A stretch of 64,000 nt of DNA from Cristatella mucedo (GCA_009760855.2 WPIO01000113.1:572001-636000), one strand, 5' to 3'. Counted from the first letter of the stretch, positions 1 to 11,999 are shown. Numbers and translations are program-made. Notes: generated by a model not told the origin, from the sequence alone.

Positions 1-290
1 ACCGGACAATAATAAAACGGTTACAACTAATTTATGACTCGCCATTAAATTCTCTGTATCAGCTGGATCTAACATTCGACGTTAGTGAAAAATGACTTTG
101 ATGCGGCATGTTATTACAGGGTTTCAAATTTACTTTGCACCAAATGGGGTTTCATTATTAATTAAAATGCTAGAAATTGCTCTGTTTGTTTAATTTTATA
201 ATTCTGTGTTTTCCTCCAAGCTATTTTTCTAGGGAATACTTCAATTTGCCCAAAGCCCGAAGTAGCGGTCAATTAATATTACTTTTTCAG

Positions 291-689
291 GCCTAGCAAT
301 CGTCAGGTCGGTTCCTTATTGCGTCTCCAAGTCGTCCGCCTTCACCGTTCGATGCACACTTTTGGGCTTTCAAGACTATGATATGCTAGCAGTCAGTCTG
401 CTGGTCCGCGAGGAAGGAGTGCCACTGGCTGTAGCTAGATGCGACGTCGACGCTGGCTATTTACTGACTTCACTCGGAGAGCAATTCTTTGCATCAAGTC
501 AGACATCGTGCACACTTCCTACCCGGCCACCGAACGAGCTAGACGCACATTTTCAGCTTACCCTGTCGAATAATTTGACAGCATCGCTTAGTACACTAAA
601 CAGTTTGTTTTGCGGTGCCTCATACTTTGATCAGGTTGATGACTGGCATTTTATTGCCGACTCACAATCAAGGAAATCCACGTTATGTT
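291..689 (+). CDS. Exon A1: cysteine-rich extracellular module, type A
   Basis: Internal exon of 399 bases with acceptor ttactttttcag and donor gtaagt at 690. The frame is open throughout after two leading bases. Cysteines lie at module positions 10, 21, 50, 73, 107 and 132; sequons include NLT at 94-96. The sequence after Cys10 (FTVRCT) and around Cys107 (LFCGASYF) is the best conserved against exon A2, which has the same length and aligns with almost no gaps. Not recognised as a named domain; the alternating hydrophobic strands and paired cysteines would suit a beta-sandwich such as an Ig-like fold, but that is inference. An ATG-based ORF call would start inside the exon and miss the first 24 codons. 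Confidence 0.7.
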
Positions 690-904
690 GTAAGTAATGG
701 CATGTGTGTTTGCAAGTATGACAGTTTAAAAAAAAACACTTTCCATATCGGCAGATGATCCGTCCGGTTTCTTTCTGATAGCTAAGCGATCGCATGTTGG
801 AACCCTATGTTTCGCCTACACGTTCGCTCGGCTAAGTAGAAATCTTTTTCAGTTAAAAGCCCTTTGATTCGATCGCGTTTGGCATGATACATTTTATTAT
901 TTAG

Positions 905-1535
905 ATGCTGCAGTGTAATAAAAAATTTGTACAGCCTCCTAGAGCACAAAATCTCTCTAGATACTTTACATATGCTGTAAATAAGCGTGATCACATTGTT
1001 AGTGATAGCTTGCACAATGCTGGTAAGCATGACGTGGTTAGAGGTGACATGCACAAGGTCAGAATGCAAATATGGCGAATTGCAGCATGCACAGTGTCAG
1101 CAGCATAAGCACATAATAGACGATTCACAAGGACCCACTGAATGCTGGGATACATATGTGCATTTAATCATATTTGTATAAATGTCACTCAGTAAAGGGA
1201 TGTCGTGACCTCAGTCGGAAATGAGTTTCAAGCTTTAGGAGCATAGTAACTAGAGGCCTGGTCTGCAAAGAATTTGGGAATCGTCATGTGTGTTGATAGG
1301 CGACTTGATTTACATACACTGGTGATAAGATGCTTAACCTGGTTGGGAAGTAGTTCTGATAGGCAGGCAGGCAGTTGGGAAGTAGTTCTGGTAGGCAGGC
1401 TGGAGCGAGAAAATAAAGGGATTTAAAAGTGAGCGAAAGAAAGTTGAATTCGATGCGCTCCGGGATTGGTGGCAGGCGCAGGTCGGCTGGGCGAGAGCTG
1501 GCTTGACGTTGAAACTGCGACCCTCGCGACAAAGA
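905..1535 (-). mobile_element. L2-A LINE, 5'-truncated
   Basis: Minus-strand copy of the commonest LINE here. It contains the region after the reverse transcriptase: the landmark words TFKRNLKTHLF, the fixed 3' UTR with alternating GCATGC words, and at 1440-1530 the degenerate HWLPVKQRI segment. Broken in several frames. Confidence 0.7.
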
Positions 1536-1735
1536 TGTATAGCTGATTTTGCACCAAATTTAAGAATCTAATTAAGCAGACCAATAATAGTAACACTAGC
1601 AATAACATACTTCAATCTCTTTCTAGGTGCATTAAATTTGCTTCAAAGGAAACAAGATCAATCACAGTCATTATTGAAAACAAGGACCAGCCGCCCGGGT
1701 TCGGTCTAGGAGTAAGCGTTTAGCCTTCAACGAGT

Positions 1736-2125
1736 AATAATAGTAATACACTTGATTAAGCGCCTTCAGAGAGATCAATCTCTTTCTAGGCGCTTTCCAT
1801 TTGCTGAAAAGAAAAAACGATCGAATGATGAATGGACTTAGCTGTATTGTTTCCTTAAACGATGCTCGCAAGAACTTTGATTATTGGAAGTATTCTGCAG
1901 CTAACAACGAACGCCGGTCAGCTCGCTCTATGTCGGGAAGCGAGAACGATAGACCAGCAAGTAGTGAGTCTAGAAGTCGAGATGGGGTGCTACAAATGCA
2001 AAGCGAATTTGGCTGTAATATCCCTGTTTAAGTCAGGCAAGCTCAAATTTTTTGCGATGCTAAAACTTAAAGTGAGTACACTTTGCAGTAGAGATGATAT
2101 TGTCGTCTCGTGTAACTTGCTGTAA
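1736..2125 (-). mobile_element. L2-A LINE remnant
   Basis: Minus-strand 3' hairpin and ATT-type tail at 1736-1805, followed by a strongly decayed part of the post-RT coding region (about 1905-2110). Small ORFs read on the plus strand here are shadows of it. Confidence 0.5.
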
Positions 2126-2168
2126 ATAAGCTGGCGGAACTGATTTTGACCATCAGGCTTTAAAAAAA

Positions 2169-2337
2169 TGCTAGCTGATTAAACAGCCTCTTTTGTATAG
2201 CGACAGAGGAGCCTTTATGGCTATCACCACCGCTTGCAGCAGCGATAAAGAATTGCCCACTGCAGGATTCGAACCCACGACTTCGGGACCGAGGTCGTGA
2301 AAAGCAACCGTCTTACTTAGTGTGCCATCATGGCTTA
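2169..2337 (-). mobile_element. SINE family S1
   Basis: Minus-strand copy of the S1 tRNA-derived SINE: A box (tggcacactaagtaag type), long palindromic arm, B box GGTTCGAATCC, then the fixed tail ending in a CAGCTAG word. Confidence 0.8.
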
Positions 2338-2424
2338 TCTTTCTGATTTCTGAGTCACTCATGATTTTTCTATAACCAGTGCGTTGGTTTGATCCTCATT
2401 TGAGACGAGAAAATTTTGCTGCCA

Positions 2425-3370
2425 TCATCGTGAGGATTTTATCAGTATATGCAGTAGGAAGTTGAGAGAGTTCGTCGAGCTGGAGGCCTGGCAGAGATAA
2501 AAGTAAAGGTACAACTGTGAGTCATCCGCAGAGAGGTGAAAGACTGGAATCAATCGGCCAGCGACTGTCAACCTGTGGGTCCCAACACCGTTCAAAGTTC
2601 GAAAAGCCATCTGTCAAGGGTCACCTAAGATCAAAGGAAAACCCGAATTTCGACATTTCACACACAATGACGATGTGGTTGGGGGTCGCCGCAACATGAG
2701 GAACTGTATCAAAGGGTCGCGGCGTTATGAAGATTGAGAGCCACTGATCCAGGCTTTCACTTCTTTGCACATGACTCACAGTTGTACCTAGATTGTGCGA
2801 CGAAATCACGTCGACAAGATTCGGCAGATTCTGAATCGTAAATGGATCCTGGCCAAGCACAGAGCCACGGAGTATTCCGTGCTTCAGTGATTCTTCGTAT
2901 GATCTCTTTCCATTCGCATCAACCCTCTGGAGCGTTCCACAGAGATTGATAGGCAGTGTCAGCCATGCCCAGGCGAGACGAGTGGCGCTCGAGGAGGACG
3001 TGGCGATCAATAGCACGGAACGCTGTCGGAAGATCGAGCCCAACAGTCAGACAGACTTGACTCTCAAGTCTGCATTCCCGAGAAGCCCGTTATAAATCCT
3101 GATCGTTGCTGACTCTGTGGAGTGATTAGCTTTAAAACCTGATCGGAACTTCAATGCTAGGTTTGAGCTTTCAATATAAGAGTTGAGCTGATCTGCCACG
3201 ACGCATGCCAGTGTCTTCGATAGGAACGCTATAAGGACGACTGGGCGGAAGCTGCTAAAGTATTCTTGGTCTGTTGTTGCTTTCTCATTAGTGGCATAAC
3301 TAGGGAGTTTTGAAAGAGCAGGGACTTGCCCCGAGGCTAAGGACATATTTATTCTGTTCATTATAAGCAT
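2425..3370 (-). mobile_element. L2-A LINE with RT palm fragments, interrupted by a hAT MITE
   Basis: Minus-strand RT-domain remnants. Bases 3047-3370 encode fingers (FRPVVLIAFLSKTLACVV, then QLNSYIESSNLALKFRSGF) and 2800-3040 encode GSVLGQDPF, matching the LINE motif GSVLGPLLF. The YADDTQLYL-type motif occurs on the minus strand near 2505-2545 and again inverted at 2748-2790, on either side of the MITE. Several frameshifts; not functional. Confidence 0.7.
2559..2746 (+). mobile_element. SPIN-like nonautonomous hAT transposon (MITE)
   Basis: About 188 bp. It begins CAGCGACTGTCAACCTGTGG and ends GATTGAGAGCCACTG, imperfect terminal inverted repeats. The internal words GGGGGTCGCC, AACATGAGGAACTGTAT and AAAGGGTCGCGGC are hallmarks of SPIN-type hAT elements of vertebrates as I remember them. 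The flanking 8-bp duplication is not clear. It sits inside an L2-A copy. Confidence 0.75.
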
Positions 3371-3384
3371 GCACTAGCTGATAC

Positions 3385-3470
3385 TTTGCAGCAAATGTAA
3401 AGTGCCTAGAGAGAGATTGAGTTCCCTCAGGGCGCTTTATCGAGTGTTTTATTATTTTTATAACTGCCTT
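3385..3470 (+). mobile_element. L2-A 3' end
   Basis: Plus-strand terminal hairpin (AAAGTGCC paired with GGCGCTTT) followed by a TTATT-type tail. Confidence 0.7.
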
Positions 3471-3730
3471 AAGATTAGGCACCGGCCGTAGCTTGTGTGT
3501 TAATTACGAAATCATTTTATGATGTACCCCAATATTACAATAAACGCGAAACTGAAATTGGAGCATATAAAAGGTGAATACCGCCAACAGATGGCTAATG
3601 ATTAACAAGCATTGATGTAGTAACTTAGTAAAGGGAATTCACCTATAATTGCATCTACCTTCAAAATTTCTCTCGAAATTCACTTTCATTTCGGTATATT
3701 CCGCGATTTAGTTTTATTTTTATTTAGTAT

Positions 3731-3788
3731 CAAGATGATTATTAATTAGTAATATTTCTGCAAGATGATTATTAATTAGTAATATTAT
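3731..3788 (+). repeat. 30-bp unit, two tandem copies
   Basis: The word caagatgattattaattagt starts at 3731 and again at 3761; the units are nearly identical. Local tandem duplication in AT-rich intron sequence. Confidence 0.8.
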
Positions 3789-4499
3789 TCAAAGCACTGA
3801 GCGAAGATTGAGGTTTTATTTTAAAATCTAGTTTTGATTGTTATTTGGCCTATTATGTAACTGAGAATTTTGTTTAAGCCTTAATATTTACGTTAAATAT
3901 AATGCAACTAAAAAATTAAAAAAAATAATAAAAATAAACCGATTATGTAGCGCCGTAAGATAAATCACTATCTTTCCAGGAACTTATAACTCACTGCAAT
4001 AGAATCAATATCTTTGCTTTGGGCACATGACTGCTATCAAGCATGCCTTAGCAAACCAGAATCGTGCTTATGCTACCCAGCTACGGCAAACTCAAAGGCA
4101 CTTATGGCTTACAGTTTCTGAGGTTTGGCAAGCAAAATGCACCAAGTCATGCAGAGATATGAAATTAAAGCCCGCGGGAACAAAGAGAGTAGAAGCCTTC
4201 ACATCGGCAGTGGGAAAGCTGACCATAACAGATGCGTCTTTAGTTGATACCGAAAAGATACAAGCTCCTTGCAGGTAGAGACGGTAACTGTAAGATGTTT
4301 CTCGACTTTCGGCGCCACACAGAATGCAATATCGCTCACAAAAATGACTGCATTTTTATTTCAGTTTAGTCTCAGCACGACGGCGAAATGACCAGGCACC
4401 GAGGTGCGGATAGTAGCGAAGCGCACTGGAAGCTAGCATGTCTGATCGGTATCCTGGTGCAAGCGAGTGAAGCGAAGCTTTTTCGAATTAAGCGAATGC

Positions 4500-4690
4500 T
4501 TAAGCGAATGCTTTTGCATGCTGACCCTGTGCATGTCACCTCTAACCACATTATTCATTTCGTTTGTTTTTCAAGCATGATTTTACTTACCATTCAATTG
4601 CATTTCACTTTACAGCAAATGTAAAGCGCCTAGAGAGAGATTGAGTTCTCTGAGGGCGCTTTATCAAGTGAATTATTATTATTATTATTA
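4500..4690 (+). mobile_element. L2-A 3' end
   Basis: Plus-strand last 190 bases of L2-A: GCATGCTGACCCTGTGCATG UTR words, terminal hairpin at 4623-4665 and an (ATT)n tail. Confidence 0.75.
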
Positions 4691-4944
4691 AGCGAAGCTC
4701 GATCGGCAATGAACAATAGATAATAGAAATAGAAAGATCGATTGGCATGATTCGTTCTTAGGCATCTCATCTACAAGTCGGTCACTAGGGCTTCGAGGAA
4801 GAAAGGCTTAGAGTTGATGATGATCCTATATAGCAACATTGTCCTACACCTCATTGCCTCTTTCAAATAGTACCAAATGTACAGCACTACAATTAACAGC
4901 ATCTATATGCTCGAAAACATTCATGTTTTGGTATGCAAACGTAA

Positions 4945-5140
4945 TAATAATAATACTGCACTTGATAAAGCGCCCACAGAGAACTTAATCTCTTTTCTAG
5001 GCGCTTTGCATTTGCTGCAAAGGGAAATGCAATTGAATGGTAAGTAAAATCATGCTTGAATAACAAAAAAAGAATAATATAGTTAGGGGTGAAATGCACA
5101 GAGTCAGCATGCAAATGTTGTTAGTGGCAGCATGCACAAT
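4945..5140 (-). mobile_element. L2-A 3' end
   Basis: Minus-strand (AAT)n tail, terminal hairpin at 4965-5010 and 3' UTR words. It lies about 250 bp from an oppositely oriented L2-A tail. Confidence 0.75.
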
Positions 5141-5216
5141 AATATTGTGTGATTCTTCTTATTTACTTTGTATTTGTGGAAAATGCAATTCGCTTACCAC
5201 TCTCTGTCTTCTTCTT

Positions 5217-5400
5217 GAGCCGTAATGGCTCACTAGGTAAGGCGGTTGCTCTTCACGACCTCGGCCCCGAGGTCGTGGGCTCGAATCCTGCGGTGGGCGA
5301 TCCTCTATCGCCACTGCAAGCGGTGGTGATAGCCGTAAAGGCTCTTCTGTCGCTATACAAAAAGAGGCTGTTAAATCAGCTAGTATTTATTTATTTATTC
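5217..5400 (+). mobile_element. SINE family S1
   Basis: Near-complete plus-strand copy: GAGCCGTAATGGCTCACTAG head, palindromic arm, B box GGGCTCGAATCC, conserved central part, and tail ending in GCTAG then ATTT repeats. A long ORF that runs through it is fortuitous. Confidence 0.85.
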
Positions 5401-5498
5401 ACAATGTATCATAGACAATTTCACATACAATTCTCGATTTACGAAAATTATACTTTTGACAGGTATTCCGGTCACTATATATTTCATATGTCGGAGGG

Positions 5499-5735
<237 letters not shown>

Positions 5736-6244
5736 TACTTGATTGTATGTAATACATATTGGTACAGTAGAATCTTGAATGTGAAGAACCTAATAGTCTT
5801 TTCTGGAGAAGTAAACATGAAACCAGGAATGTATAGTATTACAGTGAGAAAACACAACCAAAATAAATGCAATATTCGTAGAGCACCCTGAGATTACTAA
5901 ATATTATTATAACAACAATAAATAAGCTCAAAAGAAAGTGATGAAGTTTTGCATCCCTTCTGTGAGACCAGATAAAAAGCCATAGCTCGAGGAGCAATTG
6001 CTTACCAGAGATTGCTTTGAGAACTTTGTACAGGCCCTTTCGTATACGCCACAGGACCATGACCCCATGACCTCGGTCACTAAGTGCGTTTATCTCAACC
6101 TTGTCGTTGAAGCCGAGCCCCTTAACCGCTGAGGCAAACTATAGTGCAAGGGATTGCATATATGTGCTGTAAAGTATTGCAAGTATGAGCAGCAAAGTAT
6201 CGCACTCGTCAAGTCTTGAACACAAAACCAGGGTTTTGAAGTGC

Positions 6245-7135
6245 AACCACCGTTGATTAAAAGGCTCTGCTCTTCTAATAGGTCATGCTATTGTGCGACC
6301 ATCCCCTGGTGCTCGAAATTTAGGTATCGTTTTTGACAGCTGCCTCAATTTTAAAAGCTTCATTCAGAAGACTGCTTCTACATCTAGTAACCAGGTCCGA
6401 TCCCTTTCTAAGATCAGGAGCTGTCCCCACAGTGGCTTGTAAAAAATTTAACTAGCTCCTTAGTTCTGTCTCGGCTTGATTATTGTAATTCCCTTTTGGT
6501 TGGGCTACTAAAGAAAGCAACTAGGCCACTACGGCTGGCTATGAATATGGCTGCAAGGCTAGTCTTCAAGGCCCAGAGGTTTGAGCACGTGTCTCCTTTG
6601 CTAAAAGAGCTAGGATGGATGCCGATTGAGCTACAGGATAACAGGATACAGAGCGAAGTTCTTCGACTGACCCACAAGCCCCGCCACGGCTTGGCTTCTT
6701 CGTACCTAGCTGAGCTGCTGCATCAGTTTCAGCCTGTTCGCGCCCTTAGGTCCGGTGTGGACAATAAATTAGCTGTTCTATTCCTCTGCTTAAAGACCGT
6801 TGGCGACAGAAGCTTTAGCTCTGCAGGTCCTACACTGTGGACCTCGCTTCCATAATTCTTACGCAACGACAGCTACTCTCCTACTGCCGAATATGGCACA
6901 TCCTTTTCAGCGGTCCGGAGCTGCTACTTCCATGCTACTCACTACCTCAACTGCTCTCCTGACTCTGCTATGCTTTCCATTTTCTCTTTGTTACGTGAGG
7001 GTAAGTCTGTTGGCTACCGAATGCGTACTGAAAGCCGCTTAGGCTGTGAGTTCGCTATACAAAACTCTCCTGCGTAACACCCACTGGGTCTTTATGACTT
7101 TGTGGAATTACAGACGGAGATACATTACATTGTGC
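6245..7135 (+). mobile_element. L2-B LINE, 5'-truncated
   Basis: Plus-strand C-terminal part of the L2-B ORF2-like protein: RNLGIVFDSC-type start, LSRLDYCNSLLVGL, FEHVSPLLKELGWM, LAELLHQFQPVRAL, DRSFSSAGPTLWTSLP, across frameshifts. It ends in the family 3' UTR (GCTATACAAAACTCTCCTGC, acggagatacattaca). Its closest relatives in the window are at 37802-38698 and 55947-58093. Confidence 0.8.
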
Positions 7136-7584
7136 CCGGGCTGAGGTAGACAGCTAGGTCCATAAGCATAGCCCTGCATCCCTGTTGTGCGTGCAGCTTG
7201 CCAAAACATGGCCCTAAAATTACTTTCCTGGCGCACGCAAGCGTGTGTGCCTAAAAAGAGAAGAGTGGCACCACGAGTTCTGACACGCACATTCTTCTAG
7301 CACTCACGCCCGCGAAGCACGTTTTCAGATTGCCCTGTTAGTCGTTTAGTTCTTTGAATTTTGAAGTAATGCAAGTTTATTTTTACATGCGATCTAGGGC
7401 TCTTCCAACTGCTATTTCTAAAATCTGGAATTTTAACAATTAAATAACGGCAAGACAATGTTTTAATTTCATACTAGAACTTTAGATTTTCGCCGATCTC
7501 CGATTAAAACGACTCGTTCGTAATTAAAAAACAAAACTGACCTATTGCAAAGTGGAAACGGGCATCGCAATTTTCTTTGATTGA

Positions 7585-7696
7585 GAAAGAATGAATAATA
7601 GTCTCAGAGACCGAATTTCTTGCCATTTCTTACCGAACTTGAAAGAATGAATAATAGTCTCAGAGACCGAATTTCTTGCCATTTCTTACCGAGCTT
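7585..7696 (+). repeat. 56-bp unit, two tandem copies
   Basis: A 56-base unit starting gaaagaatgaataatagtct is present at 7585 and 7641 with one visible difference (aactt/agctt), so it is a recent local tandem duplication. Confidence 0.85.
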
Positions 7697-7739
7697 GACT
7701 ATATATCCTATATTCATGTATTATATATTAGGGCGTAGA

Positions 7740-8395
7740 GCTAATCAATCAGCAGAGTAAGCATTGCTAAGGGTGACAAACTCTGCAGCTAGGCTAGCCT
7801 GTCGTGAGCTTCGCAGTGGTCACATCTCATCACTTCTCGCTGACCTACAATGGCTAGGTACTAGTCAAGCAACGGATCAAATTAATGATTTTGTCGCTCA
7901 CTTTGATCTCACTTCATTCTTTGGCTCCAACCTATCTCTCATATCTACTCCCCCTCTAGGCCAAGCATCATGCTACCCACTTTTCGGAATCCAACAGTCT
8001 TCAAATACCTCGTACAAATCTCAAATCCTTTGCAGACCGTGCATTTAGTTCGTATGGTCCCAAAGCCTGGAACTCCCTCCCGACTTGCGTCAGAACATCC
8101 CCTAACCTGATCACATTTTAAAAGAACTTAAAACACACGCCTATTTAAGAAAGCATTTAGTGGGTCCCTGTGATTCGTCCTTGATGTGCTTATGCGTGCT
8201 GACACTGTGCATGCTGCCACTTACCACATTTGCATGCTAACCCTGTTCATGTCAACCCTAACCATGTTATTCATGTTGTTTATTAGGCATGATATTATTC
8301 GCCATTCAGTTGCGTTTCCGTTTGCAGCAAATGTAAAGTGCCTAGAAAGAGATTGAGTTCTCTGAGGGCGCTTTATCAAGTGCATTATAAGTCTA
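7740..8395 (+). mobile_element. L2-A LINE, 5'-truncated
   Basis: Plus-strand copy starting at NSAARLACRELRSGHIS and running through the HQAKHRTTR-type region, AWNSLPTCV, TFKRNLKTH and the 3' hairpin. An internal stretch near 7870-7930 is altered relative to the 34.5-kb copy. Confidence 0.75.
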
Positions 8396-8397
8396 TT

Positions 8398-8752
8398 GAA
8401 GCCTAGAACTCTTTCCCGACTTCCGTCACGACTTACCCTGACATGACGACATTAAAAAAGAAATTAAAAATGCACCTATTTATGACAGAATTTAGTGGGT
8501 CGCCGTGATTTGTACTTTATGTGCTTATGGGTGCTGACACTGTTGCATGCTGCCACTAACCACACTTTCGTGCTGACCTCGTGCATGTCACCCCTAACCA
8601 CGTTATTAATGTTTTTTTCATCCAACATGATACCTAACACTAGATCCATTTAATCGCGCTTCCTTTGCAGCAATTTTTTAGCACCTAGAAGAAGAGATTG
8701 AGTTCTCTGGGGGTGCTTTATCAAGCGAATTATTATTATTATTATTATTAAG
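8398..8752 (+). mobile_element. L2-A 3' end, second tandem copy
   Basis: A second plus-strand tail begins directly after the previous one, from the NSLPTSV-type words through UTR and hairpin to an (ATT)n tract. Two tails of one orientation back to back suggest either a nested insertion or tandem duplication. Confidence 0.7.
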
Positions 8753-8753
8753 G

Positions 8754-10140
8754 GTGTGTAGCGACCGTCTCATGACTGAAGACTTGGGTGAAGTCTCTCA
8801 GGTTGTTCTGCTTGACCTTTCGGCTGCATTTGATGCTAGTGATCACAAGGTAACATCCTTGAGCTTCTCAAATCTCGCCCGAGCATCGCTGGCACAATGG
8901 CTCACGTCCTGTCTCAATGAGAGATTTGAGAGTATTGATGCGAATTTAATAAGAAAATCCGAGGAACCACTTAAGTACGGGGTACCTCAAAATGCTGTTA
9001 TCGGTATTCTTTTCAAAATCTATTCTCTCCCCTTACTCTTGCCGATGCGATCGCCACGCGAACTCTAGGCTTTCACTTTTATGCAGTGGACACCTAGTTG
9101 TATCTTGGCTTTGATCCCTTACAGCCCTTCAGTGCGTCAAATGTCTTGCACACTCTTGCTGCATGCATTGATGATATCCGCAAATAGATGGAAACAAACT
9201 TTCTTAAATTGAATGATGGCAAAACGAAATTATCTGTTGCGAGCAAACCAAGTGGGGTGCAGATGTTAGAAAATCTTACGCTCAAAGTCGGCTATGCCAG
9301 TATATCTCCTGTCGAATTTGTGCATAAGCGTCATAGGAGTCTCGTTCCAAAGCGACCTTTCATTAGACGACCACATGAGCTCCACAGTTAAGTCTGCTTG
9401 CTTTCAGCTACACGATGTTGCCGAAATTTGAGCTTGCTTAGACAAGGATACAGCATCCAAATTGGTGCACGCATTTGTGAGATCTCTTCTCGACTTCTGG
9501 AACTCACAGACGCTTTCTAATCTCTCTCCCTACGTGGCGCAATTAAGCAATTAAATAATGCAATTAATTTGGTCTACCGGCCTATGCAATCGCAAACTTA
9601 CAGGTGGTGCACAACTCTGTAGCCACGCTTCTTTGTCTTGAGGTTCGCAGTTGCCACCTTACACCATTTCTGGCCGACCGTCACTGGCTCCCAATCAAAC
9701 CGCTCTTTGACTTCAATGTTCTGTCAGTTACTTTTGCTTGCCTTACATTCTTTGTCTCCAGCCTACCTATCAGAAATGCTCTCCCCCCCCCGCCAGGTGA
9801 ACAATCGTACAAGCCGCAGTTCTGACTCAAATCGTTTAGCCATAACTCATACGAACCTCAAAACCGTTTGGGACCGTGCCTTTAGTTCGACTCACTACCG
9901 GCGCACGTCACAACGTCTCCTGAAACGACGGAATTTCAAACGCACCTGTTCATTACATCTTTTGGTGGATTTTTGTGATTCGCTTTTAGTTTGCAAGTAC
10001 CCTCTTATACTATGCCTGCAGCTTTCGCAAGTTACCACCAGTCATTTCGTGATGCTGTCTATATAAAATCTGTAAAGTTCGTGGAAAGAGATTCATTTCT
10101 CTGATAAGTATATGCAATGTATTACTATTACTATTATTAT
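8754..10140 (+). mobile_element. Diverged L2-like LINE with RT palm fragment
   Basis: Plus strand. Bases 8800-9060 encode VVLLDLSAAFDASDHK and LKYGVPQNAVIGILFKIY, the LINE RT palm motifs with the usual [13 protein letters not shown] partly decayed. Downstream are remnants of FHFYADDTQLYLGFDP, TKLSVASKPSGVQ and HWLPIK, then a tail with ATT repeats. More divergent than the other copies, hence probably older. Confidence 0.7.
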
Positions 10141-10678
10141 TATTTTTGTTGTTAATATATTGCTTAGTATTCAATAAAAAAAGTTGGAAAAAAGTTAAAT
10201 AAATGTTGTGCCTATAACCAGAGAAAAGTAGGACGCTTCGGTTTATTCATATTCCGCATATATCAGCCCTCGTGAACGAAATTGAAGCAAAATGGTTAAC
10301 TTCACTGCAGGTTTAACGCATTTTAGTTAAAATATTTTTGCTTAGCTCTGATTTTCTTTTATTGAGTAGCAAAAGACAAATTAATATAGCTAGCTTACAT
10401 AAATTTTGTCTATATTTATTAATATAATGTAAGAAAAATAAAAAGAGCTTTATTTATTTTAATCAATTCAGGCTCCATAATCATTACTGCTTATAAAAAC
10501 TGTACTTTTCCAAGCGTTGTGCGACTATGGCAGCAGAAACAATTCGCGCTATTTAGACGTACGAAAGCTCACCGGTCATTCATTCAACAGTTTAACACCA
10601 CCGGACGTGCATAAACGTCACCCATCTAGTTAAAACTACAGTGTGTAGTGAGTCTAAAAGCAGAACTTGTAATTTTAG

Positions 10679-11104
10679 CTCATGTGTCTGTAATTATCGC
10701 CTACCCAGTTTGCATGGACGACGCTGTGCCTTTCTCCTTCGTTTGCGTGGTTCAGTCAACAAGCCGCATTCTGTTAAAACAAGTTGCCGCCAGTTTTACA
10801 CCGGATGCGAGCAACGCGTCATTGGTATGCGCAGCCTGCTCGAAGGACTTTGGTTACCGCTACTACGCCGACGCGTGCGGTGCGTACGTCGCACCTGACC
10901 AAGGCTCCTGCCGGACACCTTCGGTGGTGAACGCAACCGCTCCACACTTTTCGCAATTCGATTGGGCTTCCCCGAAAAACATTACCGAAGCACGCAATTT
11001 CATTGACGCCGTGCTGTGCACGGTGGAATATTACGAGCCTCCTGACACAGTCCCGAAGGTAGCTACATCGAGTGACAGAAAGACGACGAAAATGACAGCT
11101 TGTT
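10679..11104 (+). CDS. Exon B1: cysteine-rich extracellular module, type B
   Basis: Internal exon of 426 bases: acceptor gtaattttag at 10678, donor gtaagc at 11105, phase 1-1. It encodes 141 full codons. Cysteines at module positions 11, 22, 50, 77, 113 and 141 correspond to the six of type A; two extra (53 and 66) are type-B specific and could form one more disulfide. Fixed blocks shared with B2 are IIAYPVCMD at the start, FDWASPKNIT and CTVEYYEPP near the end, and KMTAC at the end. It has NIT and NAS sequons. Its third positions are visibly richer in G and C than those of B2 and of the surrounding intron. Function unknown. Confidence 0.75.
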
Positions 11105-11999
11105 GTAAGCATCGCCAATATCAGCGTTTGTCTGCATGGTTGCACGCACTGAATTGCTTCATTCGTAACATTATTGTGCGAAGCGTCTCGGCTCTGCTGG
11201 TGAAGTGAGAAAACTAAATTAATAAGCTGTTTAAAGGATGTTGAATCTATATATCGGTGTTTGAATACAAACTAAGCGCTTGTAAAGCCAGCCATTATTA
11301 GGGCGTTGTTCGTCTTAAAATAAAAATGAGTGTACGACGACTACTTGGTAAGCTAATTTGGCTTCTTTGAAAAACCCAGTGAATACAATAAACATTATAC
11401 TAAGGTACTAGCTATAAAGCTTAAGGAAAATGTGAATGCATTGAGAAGCTAAAGCGTATCCACTATACGTTGAAAAAATGCAGAGGAAGTACTGTGACAA
11501 ACTTCACAGCAAAGAAAAGTCCAATACAAGGAACATTTACATCCTCCGATAGCCGTTACGTTGGAATAATTCATTACTAGCCCTTTTGGCGCTTTATTTG
11601 AATCAACTTTATGGAACAGAAAGTGTAGCGAAATTGAGAGCTCACAGGATTTTCGACTTGCCGCACGCCCTTAGCCACGTAGCCCAGCCAGTTTTCAAAG
11701 CAACCTCCAGTGACTTCTGAAGTAAAGTCACGCGGTCACCAACCTGGTGCTCGCAAAGGTTGTAGCGGTCCTTTTGTGCACCGCGACGCAAAGCCGTCGC
11801 AGCTTTCGCCTCGAGTCCTGGCTTCAGAGCCATGGAGTCGTCGTCGTCAAAACCGCAGCTACGCCAATCGCTGTTGAGCGCGACTGAGCAGTCGTGAGAG
11901 CGCGTATCTTACTACAAACGTCTGCGCCATTATATCGGTGACTAGCCTATTGTATCGTGTAGTCAGAGTGTCCATCCTTTCTGGTCTTAGGCCCTGGAG

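Noticed and set aside
1-290. First exon or signal peptide for the modular gene
   Set aside because: No start codon with a hydrophobic leader and phase-1 donor is visible; the gene probably begins upstream.
4027-4278. 83-codon plus-strand ORF ending near a possible donor
   Set aside because: The possible donor (cag/gtagag) is in a different phase from the rest of the gene, and the peptide matches nothing that I know; it may be chance.
5240-5295. tRNA gene
   Set aside because: The A and B boxes are those of SINE S1; ten dispersed copies with a common non-tRNA tail and decayed acceptor stems show that they are SINE heads, not tRNA genes.
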